Assembly: GCF_001663775.1 (NCBI RefSeq) | Contig: NZ_KV467168.1 | Coordinates: forward strand, 2,904,780 to 2,968,779 | DNA: 64,000 bases | Source: Arthrobacter sp. B6 | GTDB lineage: Bacteria > Actinomycetota > Actinomycetes > Actinomycetales > Micrococcaceae | Direction of reading: 5' to 3' | Shown here: piece after piece, positions 16,050 to 23,882 of the stretch | How the letters are laid out: each line of letters starts with the position of its first letter | Position numbering within the stretch: position 1 is the first letter of the stretch | The notes under the pieces: model-generated | The model's database searches: none | What the model saw: only the letters and a program-made list of their open reading frames with translations | What the model was told of the DNA's origin: nothing | Program-made: the position numbers and the translations under genes

Positions 16050-18869
16050 CTAGTCCACCTGCAGTTCGCTCACGGACACCGGACCGGCCAGGACGATCCG
16101 CACAGACTTAAAGTCGCTGCCGGCGTCCAACCCGGAATCATCCAACTCCAGCAGCAGCTCGCCGCCGAAGCCGGCATCGACGGTGGCTTCGGTGGTCTCT
16201 GTCCAGGTGCCGCCGCGCCCCGGCAACTGCACCGCAACCCTGCCTGCGCCGCGTGCCGTGAGCCGGAGCGCCACGCGCCCCGGCCGGCCGCCCTCCCAGC
16301 CTCGGTAGGTCGCCGTCGCCCTTTCCTGCGGTGAAGCGGGTGCGACGGCAGTGCCCGCCAGTGGCGTCTCCGGCACCAGTGCCAGGTTGGAGCATTCATC
16401 AAACAGCTCGGCGCGGAGCCAGGCACTGCGTCGGCGCGCACCGCTTCCTTCGCCGCTCACCGCCAGCTCGACGCCCAATGGCAGGTTGTTGGCCGACGGC
16501 CCCACCATCAGCTCGTAGGTTCCCGGCTCCACCAGCAGGCGGCCTTCTGTGACGCTGAACGTGGCCAGCCGGTCCAGAGGCACCGGAATCCGTACGGTCC
16601 TGCGCTCGCCGGGCGCCAGTCCCCCCCGCCGGTGGGCCACCAGGAGCCGCCGTGGGAAATCGAACCGGTGTCCGGGGGAGGCGGCGTAAACCTGGACCAG
16701 TTCGTGCGCGGTCCGGGTGCCGGTGTTGCGTACCACTACCTCGATCCCGCCAGCCGAAAGTCCGCCATCAGCCAGCGCTGCGGCTTCGTAGCTGACGGTG
16801 CTGTAGCCGAGTCCATGCCCCAGCGCGTACAGTGGCTCGGCCTTGCTGTACAGATACGTGCCCTGCGAGGAGATGAGGTCGTAGTCCAGGATGTCCGGCA
16901 GGTCTGCCTCGCGCTGCCACCAGGTCTGGGCCAGACGCCCGGTCGGTTCAAAGTCGCCGCTGAGGACGTCGGCCAGGGCAGTACCCAGCTCCTGGCCGGC
17001 GTGAGAGGTCCACACCACCGCGGGAGTGTCCGCGAGCGGACCCAAGGCATACGGGTAGGAGGACACGATGACCAGGACGGTGCGAGGATTCGCTTCCCGG
17101 ACCACGCGGATGAGCTCCTGCTCGTGCTCGGGGAGCTCCAGGGTGGACCGGTCGATGGTTTCCCGGCCGCCCACGTGCGGATCATTCCCTACTACGACGA
17201 CGGCGACATCGGCCGCGGCGGCTGTGTCCCGGGCGGCCTGCTGGCCGGAGCGGACGGTCCGCAGGGTAAAGCGGTCCGCCGATTCCTCCGTCCCGCTGGA
17301 CAACGCTGCCGTTCCGGTGTGCGCTTCGATCCGAACCCACTTCCCGGTGCCGATGTGCTGGATGGACACTGTCCCGTCCACCCCGGTGTACAGCCGGAAG
17401 GTCTCCTGCACCACCCAGCCGCCCACCCTGTCAGCGGATGCCGTCAGGTAGTAGCCGTCGGCCGTAACGAACTTGTTGGTGACGGGAGACTGGAGGGTGC
17501 ATTCGCCGCCGCCCCAGTCCTTCAGGATGAAGGTTTCCGCTGGTCCGGGGATGGCGGCACCGGCAGTGAGCGTGGTTGTGGCCTCCCCGGCGCTGAGGTA
17601 GGTGCCGGTACGAATGCACCGGAGCGACACCAGGTCCGATCCCGATTCCGCCTCCACATTGCCGTACCGTGCGGTGAGGCCGTCGAAAATGCTGACCTCG
17701 TCCTGCAGGGTGCCGCTGTACCAGTCGCTCAGGACCGTGGAGCCCAGGGCGCCGATCACCGCCACCTTCCCGGGCGCTGAACCCAGCGGAAGGAGGGGGC
17801 CGTGTGTGCCGGCCGCCGGTCCGTTGCGGAGCAGCACCACCGATTTCCGGGCAGCTTCCCGGGCCAGTGCCACATGGGTCGGGTCGCCCACGAGTTCAGG
17901 GCCGATGGAGCCGTAGGGCCCGCCGCCGGGCTCGAATTCCCCCGTCCTCTCCCGCAGGGTAAGCAGCCGCAGGACCGCACGGTCGACGTCGGAGTCGGTG
18001 ATCAGCCCGCGGTCCAGGGCTTCGTGGAGATGCCTGAGGGACGGCTCCGGGTTATCGCTGTCCTCGGTGAAACTGTCCACCCCGGCACGGAGGGCGGCAG
18101 CGTAGGCAGACGGGCCGTCGTCGAAATACTTCTCCGCGGTGTACAGCGATGACGGTGCCCCGGCGTCGGTAACGATCGTGATGCCGTCCCCGTTCCGCCA
18201 CTGCCGCAGCTCGCCGGCCACGAGGTCCGAGACGTGGGCGGGGCGGCCGTTCACCAGGTTGTAGGACAGCATCACAGCGCCAGCCACGCCGTCCTCGATG
18301 GGGCCGCGGTAGGCCGGAAGTTCGTACTCGTGCAGCACCCGTGCCCGCAGCTGGCTGCTGGAAACGTTCCGGTCCGCCTCGTTGTTGTAGGCCAGGAAGT
18401 GCTTCAGCGTGGGCACCGTTAACCAGAACCGGTCATGGTCGCCTTTCAGGCCCGCACAGTACGCACCGGCCAAAGCCGCGGTAAGGTGCGGATCTTCCGA
18501 AAAGCCCTCCTCGTTCCGCCCCCACAGGGGGTGGCGCAGCGGGTTCACCACCGGCGCCCAGACGTTGGTGCCCACGCTGGCGTCTGTGGCCTTCTTGCCG
18601 CGGACTTCACGGCCGACGGCGGTGCCCACCCGGCGGATCAGGTCCTCGTCCCAGCTGGCGGCCATGCCCACCGGCTGCGGAAATACGGTGGCCGGGCCCA
18701 GCCACGCCACACCGTGGGCGGCTTCAGCTCCGGTGTGGAAGCGGGCCAGGCCCAGGGATTCGACGGCGGGCGCGTGCTGGTGAAGCATGGCCACCTTCTG
18801 GTCCCGGGAAAGGGAGTCCAGGAGGTGCTGCGCCTTTGAGGTGACGGGGGCTGCGGAGGGAGGGGGCAC
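16050..18869 (-). CDS. Glycoside hydrolase family 3 beta-glucosidase/xylosidase
   Basis: About 939 residues, no signal peptide, so cytoplasmic. The N-terminal GH3 barrel contains KHFLAYNNEADRN, VAGAVMLSYNLVNGRP and the nucleophile candidate Asp in GITIVTDAGAP. The second GH3 domain is interrupted by about 140 residues rich in beta strands (CIRTGTYLSAGEATTTL, KFVTADGYYLTA, GKWVRIEAHTG), like a fascin/beta-trefoil insert. A fibronectin-III-like domain follows, and then an extra C-terminal beta domain. The GTG start at 18869 is a judgement: the frame is open to 18956, but a LacI-type operator sits at 18895-18904. It is divergent from the ABC importer and probably trims imported glucosides. Confidence 0.88.
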   Translation of the reverse strand: MPPPSAAPVTSKAQHLLDSLSRDQKVAMLHQHAPAVESLGLARFHTGAEAAHGVAWLGPATVFPQPVGMAASWDEDLIRRVGTAVGREVRGKKATDASVGTNVWAPVVNPLRHPLWGRNEEGFSEDPHLTAALAGAYCAGLKGDHDRFWLTVPTLKHFLAYNNEADRNVSSSQLRARVLHEYELPAYRGPIEDGVAGAVMLSYNLVNGRPAHVSDLVAGELRQWRNGDGITIVTDAGAPSSLYTAEKYFDDGPSAYAAALRAGVDSFTEDSDNPEPSLRHLHEALDRGLITDSDVDRAVLRLLTLRERTGEFEPGGGPYGSIGPELVGDPTHVALAREAARKSVVLLRNGPAAGTHGPLLPLGSAPGKVAVIGALGSTVLSDWYSGTLQDEVSIFDGLTARYGNVEAESGSDLVSLRCIRTGTYLSAGEATTTLTAGAAIPGPAETFILKDWGGGECTLQSPVTNKFVTADGYYLTASADRVGGWVVQETFRLYTGVDGTVSIQHIGTGKWVRIEAHTGTAALSSGTEESADRFTLRTVRSGQQAARDTAAAADVAVVVVGNDPHVGGRETIDRSTLELPEHEQELIRVVREANPRTVLVIVSSYPYALGPLADTPAVVWTSHAGQELGTALADVLSGDFEPTGRLAQTWWQREADLPDILDYDLISSQGTYLYSKAEPLYALGHGLGYSTVSYEAAALADGGLSAGGIEVVVRNTGTRTAHELVQVYAASPGHRFDFPRRLLVAHRRGGLAPGERRTVRIPVPLDRLATFSVTEGRLLVEPGTYELMVGPSANNLPLGVELAVSGEGSGARRRSAWLRAELFDECSNLALVPETPLAGTAVAPASPQERATATYRGWEGGRPGRVALRLTARGAGRVAVQLPGRGGTWTETTEATVDAGFGGELLLELDDSGLDAGSDFKSVRIVLAGPVSVSELQVD

Positions 18870-18894
18870 GGGAGTCCGATCGGCTGTGATTGTT

Positions 18895-18904
18895 GAAACG
18901 CTTC
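18895..18904. promoter_or_regulatory. LacI-type operator for the GH3 gene
   Basis: GAAACGCTTC, a CG-centred LacI-family site, lies 25 bases before the GH3 start. A partner site with the same GAA..CG/GC..TTC pattern lies at 19005-19014 on the other side of the divergent region. Confidence 0.6.
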
Positions 18905-18965
18905 TACAAAATATGTCGACATTCAGTGTTGCATCGCGCCCTGTGACACGCAACACGTTTGTGCC

Positions 18966-19016
18966 TTGCGGCTCAAATGGAGATGCTCTACTCTGATCCT
19001 AATCGAAGCGTTTCGA
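18966..19016 (+). promoter_or_regulatory. Promoter and LacI-type operator of the sugar ABC importer
   Basis: TTGCGG (18966-18971) and TACTCT (18989-18994) are spaced by 17 bases. Just downstream, TCGAAGCGTTTCGA (19003-19016) is a near-perfect palindrome where RNA polymerase would start, the classic place for LacI-family repression. The regulator is probably the LacI protein at 22790-23866. Confidence 0.65.
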
Positions 19017-19066
19017 CATTTCTTCGAATTAGCTGATGCCAAATCCACCACAAAGGAGTGCTGATT

Positions 19067-20770
19067 ATGCTTGGTCACCATGCGGACCCGTCACGCGGCC
19101 GTCCCGGGAAATCCGGTTCCACATTGCTCACCGAGGCCGGATCGACGGCGGTTAACCGGCGTTCCTTCCTCGGCGTCCTCAGCGGCGCCGTATTCCTGGC
19201 TGCTGCACCAGCCGCCCTGACGGCCTGCGGCACGGGCGCTGCCGCTCCTCAGGCAACGACGTCCGGGGGCCTCGCCGAAACCGTGGCCAAACTGGTGCCG
19301 TCCTACATTCCGCTGGACCTGGTCCAACCGGACATCCCGTCCGTCAAGGGTTCCACGCCCGGCTTCACGTCCATTCCGAAGTCGCTCGTGAAATCGGTGC
19401 CCACCGCCCCGGGTGCCGGCGGAGCGTACACCGTCATGACGCCGGCGTGGTGGGCGGTCCCGCCAGCTTTGCCGGATAACAGCTACTACAAGGCCGTCAA
19501 CGAAAAGCTCGGCGCGACCCTGAATTTCCAGGTCAACGACGGCAACACCTACGCGGACAAGATCCAGACCGTCCTGGCTTCGCCCAAGGACGTCCCGGAC
19601 TGGATGGTCATTCCCTCCTGGAACATGCCTCCGCGCTTCGGACAGGCGGCCACCAGCATCTTCACCGACCTTTCGGAGTACCTGGCCGGTGACAAGATCA
19701 AGAAGTACCCCAACCTGGCGAACATCCCCACTGCCGCGTGGAAGCTGGCCTGCTTCGAAGGCGGCCTCTACGGCCTGCCGTACCCCGGCGCCCTGATTTC
19801 CGACGCCATCTTCTACCGCGCGGATCTCTTTAAGGAACTCGGCGTCGAACCGCCTACCTCCGCCGACGAATACCGCAGCCTGGCGAAAGAACTGACGGAC
19901 GAGTCCAAGAACCGCTGGGGTTCGGAGGACGTCTGGAACGGTGCCCAGATCATGCACGGCGTGGTCCCCAAGTGGAAGAAGGTGGACGGCAAGCTCCAGA
20001 ACAAGTTCGAGACCGACGAATACCGCGCCGCCCTGGAATGGACCGCCAAACTGTTCGCGGACGGCTCGGTCCACCCGGACGCCGTGGCAGGCAACTCGCA
20101 GCAGGCCAAACAGCGTTTCGAATCCGGCGCCACCCTGATGTCCTCGGACGGCATGGGAGGCTGGCATGAGGCTCTGGCGCGCGTCCTGCCGTCCAACCCC
20201 GCCTTCAATATGCAGCCCATGGACTACTTCGCCCCCGACGGCGGCAAGCCCACCCTTTACCGTGCCTCACCCGCGGCGATCTTCAGCTTCATCAAAAAGA
20301 CAGATCCCGCCAAAGTTGAGGAAATGCTGGCGCTGGCCAACTTCATCGCCGCGCCGTTTGGCACCGAGGAGAATGTCCTGGTCGCCAGCGGCGTCGAAGG
20401 CGTGCACTTCACCCGCGACTCGCAGCGCATTCCGCAGGCCACCGCCAAGGGAAGCCAGGAAGTCACCAGCACCTATGCATTCCTGGTCAGCGCCCCCATC
20501 GTGAACTCCATGGTGCAGTACCCCGGCCTGGTCCAATCCCAGTCCGAATGGGAAGCCCGCCAGGCCCCGAATGTCCAGGAAGACGTCTTTTTTGGCATGC
20601 AGATCCAGGAGCCGGCCAAGTTCGGTTCGCTCGGCAAGCCTTTCGAAGACCTGGCCAAGGACATCATCCGCGGCCGCAAAGGCCTCGCCGACCTGGACAG
20701 CGCCATCGCCACCTGGAAGAGCAAGGGCGGCGACGAACTCCGCGAGTTCTACGCCGGATTCCTGGCGTAG
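19067..20770 (+). CDS. ABC sugar transporter, substrate-binding lipoprotein
   Basis: 567 residues. The signal region has a twin arginine (NRRSFLGVLSG, R31-R32) and a lipobox LTAC with C54, so it is likely a Tat-exported lipoprotein held on the outer face of the membrane. The body is a large extracellular solute-binding protein of the LipO/LplA type, typical for oligosaccharides. AAGGAG lies 8 bases before the ATG at 19067. Two permease genes follow; no ATPase is present, as is usual for MsiK-type systems that share one ATPase. The divergent GH3 and downstream GH42/GH31 genes suggest oligosaccharides from xyloglucan. Confidence 0.88.
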   Translation: MLGHHADPSRGRPGKSGSTLLTEAGSTAVNRRSFLGVLSGAVFLAAAPAALTACGTGAAAPQATTSGGLAETVAKLVPSYIPLDLVQPDIPSVKGSTPGFTSIPKSLVKSVPTAPGAGGAYTVMTPAWWAVPPALPDNSYYKAVNEKLGATLNFQVNDGNTYADKIQTVLASPKDVPDWMVIPSWNMPPRFGQAATSIFTDLSEYLAGDKIKKYPNLANIPTAAWKLACFEGGLYGLPYPGALISDAIFYRADLFKELGVEPPTSADEYRSLAKELTDESKNRWGSEDVWNGAQIMHGVVPKWKKVDGKLQNKFETDEYRAALEWTAKLFADGSVHPDAVAGNSQQAKQRFESGATLMSSDGMGGWHEALARVLPSNPAFNMQPMDYFAPDGGKPTLYRASPAAIFSFIKKTDPAKVEEMLALANFIAAPFGTEENVLVASGVEGVHFTRDSQRIPQATAKGSQEVTSTYAFLVSAPIVNSMVQYPGLVQSQSEWEARQAPNVQEDVFFGMQIQEPAKFGSLGKPFEDLAKDIIRGRKGLADLDSAIATWKSKGGDELREFYAGFLA

Positions 20771-20784
20771 GGGTGGCCGGGAAC

Positions 20785-21846
20785 ATGACCACCGGTACAG
20801 AGAGCCGGGCCGCCGCCCCGGCTCCGACAGAACCCGGCGCCGGGACATCCTCCCTGCGCGCCGCGCCGGCAACACGTCCGACGTCGAAACGCCCGCAGGT
20901 GCCGGCCGGAGGGCCGGGAGGCAGCAACCTCCGCCCCCGCGCCAACCTGCGGGTCCGCTTCAACCGCGACCGTTCGCTGGTGTTCATGGCCCTGCCCGCC
21001 GTGATCCTGCTGGGTGTCTTCGCCTACCTGCCCATGCTCGGCAACGTGGTGGCGTTCCAGGACTACTCGCCGTTCGTCGGCATCCCGGACAGCCCATGGG
21101 TGGGCATGGAGAACTTCAGCAGGGTGATCGCCGATCCCGCGTTCTGGCTCGCCGTCAAGAACACGCTGGTGATTACCGCATTCCAGCTGGTGTTCTTCTT
21201 TCCCATACCCATCGCCCTGGCCATGCTGCTGAACTCCCTCGTCAACCCCCGGCTGCGATCAGCCATCCAGGCCATCGTCTACCTGCCGCACTTCTTTTCG
21301 TGGGTCCTGGTGGTCTCGGTCTTCCAGCAGATCTTCGGCGGCGCCGGGCTGCTGAACCAGTCGCTGCGCGCCAACGGCTGGCAGGCCGTGGACGTGATGA
21401 CCAACCCGGACACGTTCCTGTTCCTCATCACGTCCCAGGCAATTTGGAAGGACGCCGGCTGGGGCATCATCGTTTTCCTCGCCGCGCTCAGCGCAATCGA
21501 CCCCGCCCAGTACGAAGCGGCGGCGGTGGACGGCGCCGGCCGCTGGAAGCGCATGTGGCACGTCACCCTCCCCGGGCTGCGCAGCGTCATTGTCCTGCTG
21601 CTGATCCTGCGGCTGGGCGACTCGCTGACAGTCGGCTTCGAGCAGCTGATCCTGCAGCGCGACGCCGTAGGGGCGGACGCCTCTGAAGTCCTGGACACGT
21701 TCGTCTACTACACGGGCGTGCAGAACGGCGACTGGAGCTACGGAGCGGCCGCCGGACTCATCAAGGGCCTGGTCAGCCTCGCGTTGATCCTGGCCGCGAA
21801 CAAGGTAGCCCACATATTTGGCGAGAGCGGTGTGTATTCCAAATGA
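20785..21846 (+). CDS. ABC sugar transporter permease (LplB type)
   Basis: 353 residues. The first 70 residues or so are hydrophilic, then six membrane segments follow. The EAA loop that contacts the ATPase is visible as EAAAVDGAGRWKRMWHVTLP. It lies 14 bases after the binding-protein stop and overlaps the next permease by 4 bases. The long hydrophilic N-terminus, with proline, alanine and arginine, is common in actinobacterial LplB-type permeases. It forms the first half of the membrane channel for the sugar importer. Confidence 0.9.
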   Translation: MTTGTESRAAAPAPTEPGAGTSSLRAAPATRPTSKRPQVPAGGPGGSNLRPRANLRVRFNRDRSLVFMALPAVILLGVFAYLPMLGNVVAFQDYSPFVGIPDSPWVGMENFSRVIADPAFWLAVKNTLVITAFQLVFFFPIPIALAMLLNSLVNPRLRSAIQAIVYLPHFFSWVLVVSVFQQIFGGAGLLNQSLRANGWQAVDVMTNPDTFLFLITSQAIWKDAGWGIIVFLAALSAIDPAQYEAAAVDGAGRWKRMWHVTLPGLRSVIVLLLILRLGDSLTVGFEQLILQRDAVGADASEVLDTFVYYTGVQNGDWSYGAAAGLIKGLVSLALILAANKVAHIFGESGVYSK

Positions 21847-22778
21847 GCACAACAACAACAAAGGCTCCGGCCGCCTTCGCATCATCGCGGCTCCGGCCCG
21901 AACGGCCGGCCTGGGACGAAGAACCCGGGCGGATGGCGAAGACGGTCAAAGTCGTGGTGCTCGCCGCCGTCGTCCTTGCTGTCCTGGGGCCGCTGTACAC
22001 GATCGTGCTGACCAGCATCTCCTCGCAGGCCACCATCACCCGCGCCGGCGGGCTGGTGCTCATCCCCGGCGAAATCACGCTGGCCGCCTACGAGCAGATC
22101 CTCAGCGGCGGGGTGGTCACCCGGGCCGTGCTGGTCTCCGTGGGCGTGACCGCCACCGGCACCCTGCTGAGCATGGTGGTGTCCGTGCTGTGCGCCTACG
22201 GCCTGTCGCGGCCGGGCTCGTTCGCCCACACCCCCATCCTCTTCACCCTGCTGATCACCATGTTCTTCAGTGCCGGCATCATCCCGGCCTACCTGCTGGT
22301 CTCCAGCCTGGGCCTGATCAACACCTACTGGGCGCTGATTCTGCCCAGCTGCATCTCGGTTTTCAACATCATCATCCTGCGCGGGTTCTTTATGGGGATT
22401 GACCGGGGCATCCTGGACAGCGCAAGGATCGACGGGGCCAGCGAGTGGCGCACGCTCACCGAGATCGTCCTGCCCATGTCCAAGGCCGTGACCGCGGTCA
22501 TCGCACTGTTCTACGGCGTGGGCTACTGGAACGCGTTCTTCAACGCCGTCCTCTACATCAACGACAGCGCCATGAATCCGCTCCAAGTGGTGCTGCGGTC
22601 CTACGTGCTGCAGGGGGTCTCCGTGCCCGGGCAGATCGACGTCGGCGACGGCGCCGCGGCCTCGCCCGCGCTGCAGATGGCCGTCATCGTCCTGGCCATG
22701 GTCCCCATCCTGCTGGTGTACCCGTTTGTGCAGAAGCACTTCACCAAGGGCGTGATGATCGGCGCGGTGAAGGGATGA
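21843..22778 (+). CDS. ABC sugar transporter permease (YtcP/LplC type)
   Basis: 311 residues with six membrane segments. The EAA loop reads DSARIDGASEWRTLTEIVLP, and the C-terminus GVMIGAVKG is typical of this permease family. ATGA overlap with the first permease shows translational coupling. It completes the import channel and converges on the lacI gene, 11 bases away. Confidence 0.9.
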   Translation: MSTTTTKAPAAFASSRLRPERPAWDEEPGRMAKTVKVVVLAAVVLAVLGPLYTIVLTSISSQATITRAGGLVLIPGEITLAAYEQILSGGVVTRAVLVSVGVTATGTLLSMVVSVLCAYGLSRPGSFAHTPILFTLLITMFFSAGIIPAYLLVSSLGLINTYWALILPSCISVFNIIILRGFFMGIDRGILDSARIDGASEWRTLTEIVLPMSKAVTAVIALFYGVGYWNAFFNAVLYINDSAMNPLQVVLRSYVLQGVSVPGQIDVGDGAAASPALQMAVIVLAMVPILLVYPFVQKHFTKGVMIGAVKG

Positions 22779-22789
22779 GCGCCGTGTTG

Positions 22790-23866
22790 TTACCGGGCAG
22801 GCGCGGACCGGGCCGGGGCCTGGTCAGAACCCGCCGGGGCTGGAGCGGTGGTTTCGCCGTCCGTCAGGGTGGGGGCGATGAGCCGCAGTTCGGCAGGCTT
22901 GTCGAGGCTGAGCCGGTCCATGACCATCTCCACGGCTGCCCGGCCAATGTCCATGGCGGGAATGGAAACGGCCGTCCACGGGTGTGTTGCGGCCATGGCC
23001 ACGTCCGCCGGGGCAATCACGGCGACGGAAACGTCATCGGGGATGGCCAGGCCGCGGGCAGCCAGGTTCTCGCGCAGCATCGGCAGCAGGCCTTCGTTGT
23101 GGACCAGCAGTGCCGTGATGTCGTCCGCTCCGCTGAACACCTTGTCCAAGGCATTCGCCAGATCAGGCGAGTTCGCCTCGCAGGCAACGGAAACGTTGGC
23201 GACGTCCAGGGAGTTGCACGCATCCCGGAATCCCTGCAGGGCCCGGTCAGCGTAGGTGGCGTGCCGGCGCAGCGACGCCGGCGGGGAACCGATGAACGCT
23301 ATGCCGCGATGGCCCAGTCCAGCGAGGTGCCGGACGGCCGTGCGGGACGCGGCGGCGAAGTCGAAGTCCACGCAGCTCAGGCCGCGCGGATCATCCGGCA
23401 TCCCGATCAGGACCGCCGGTTTCTGCAGCTTGGCCAGCACCGGAATGCGGGGATCCCGGGCTTCGATGTCCATCATGAGCAGCCCGTCCACCATGGACTG
23501 GGACGTCACCCGTTCGATGCTTCCGGCGTCGTCCTGCGTCAGCAGCAGTACATCCTGGTTGAACGTCCGGGCGGTGGTGACCACGGCGGTCACAAACTGC
23601 ATCACGACGCCGACATTCACGTCCGCGCGCAGGGGCACCACCAGCCCCAGCACGTTGGACCGGCTCGAGGCCAGCGCCCGGGCGCTGGAGCGGGGGCTGT
23701 AGTTCAGCCTCCGCATGGCAGCTTCGACAACTTCCCGGGTGTCTTTCGATATGGTCCGTTTCCCGCTCATCACGTAGGACACGGTGCTGGTGGAGACACC
23801 GGCCTCGCGGGCCACATCATTGATCGTCGCCGCTGTTGAAGGCCTTCGATTGTCCATGCCTCCCAT
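22790..23866 (-). CDS. LacI-family transcriptional regulator
   Basis: About 358 residues. The helix-turn-helix TINDVAREAGVSTSTVSYVM is at the N-terminus, followed by hinge helix SPRSSARALASSRSN and a periplasmic-binding-protein-like sugar-binding domain. It probably represses the divergent GH3 and ABC operons through the sites at 18895 and 19003. The start is either 23866 or 23857 (MDNRRP); neither has a well-spaced ribosome site, so the message may be leaderless. Only 16 bases separate 23866 from the GH42 start on the other strand. Confidence 0.9.
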   Translation of the reverse strand: MGGMDNRRPSTAATINDVAREAGVSTSTVSYVMSGKRTISKDTREVVEAAMRRLNYSPRSSARALASSRSNVLGLVVPLRADVNVGVVMQFVTAVVTTARTFNQDVLLLTQDDAGSIERVTSQSMVDGLLMMDIEARDPRIPVLAKLQKPAVLIGMPDDPRGLSCVDFDFAAASRTAVRHLAGLGHRGIAFIGSPPASLRRHATYADRALQGFRDACNSLDVANVSVACEANSPDLANALDKVFSGADDITALLVHNEGLLPMLRENLAARGLAIPDDVSVAVIAPADVAMAATHPWTAVSIPAMDIGRAAVEMVMDRLSLDKPAELRLIAPTLTDGETTAPAPAGSDQAPARSAPAR

Positions 23867-23882
23867 TTAACCAAGGATTTCC

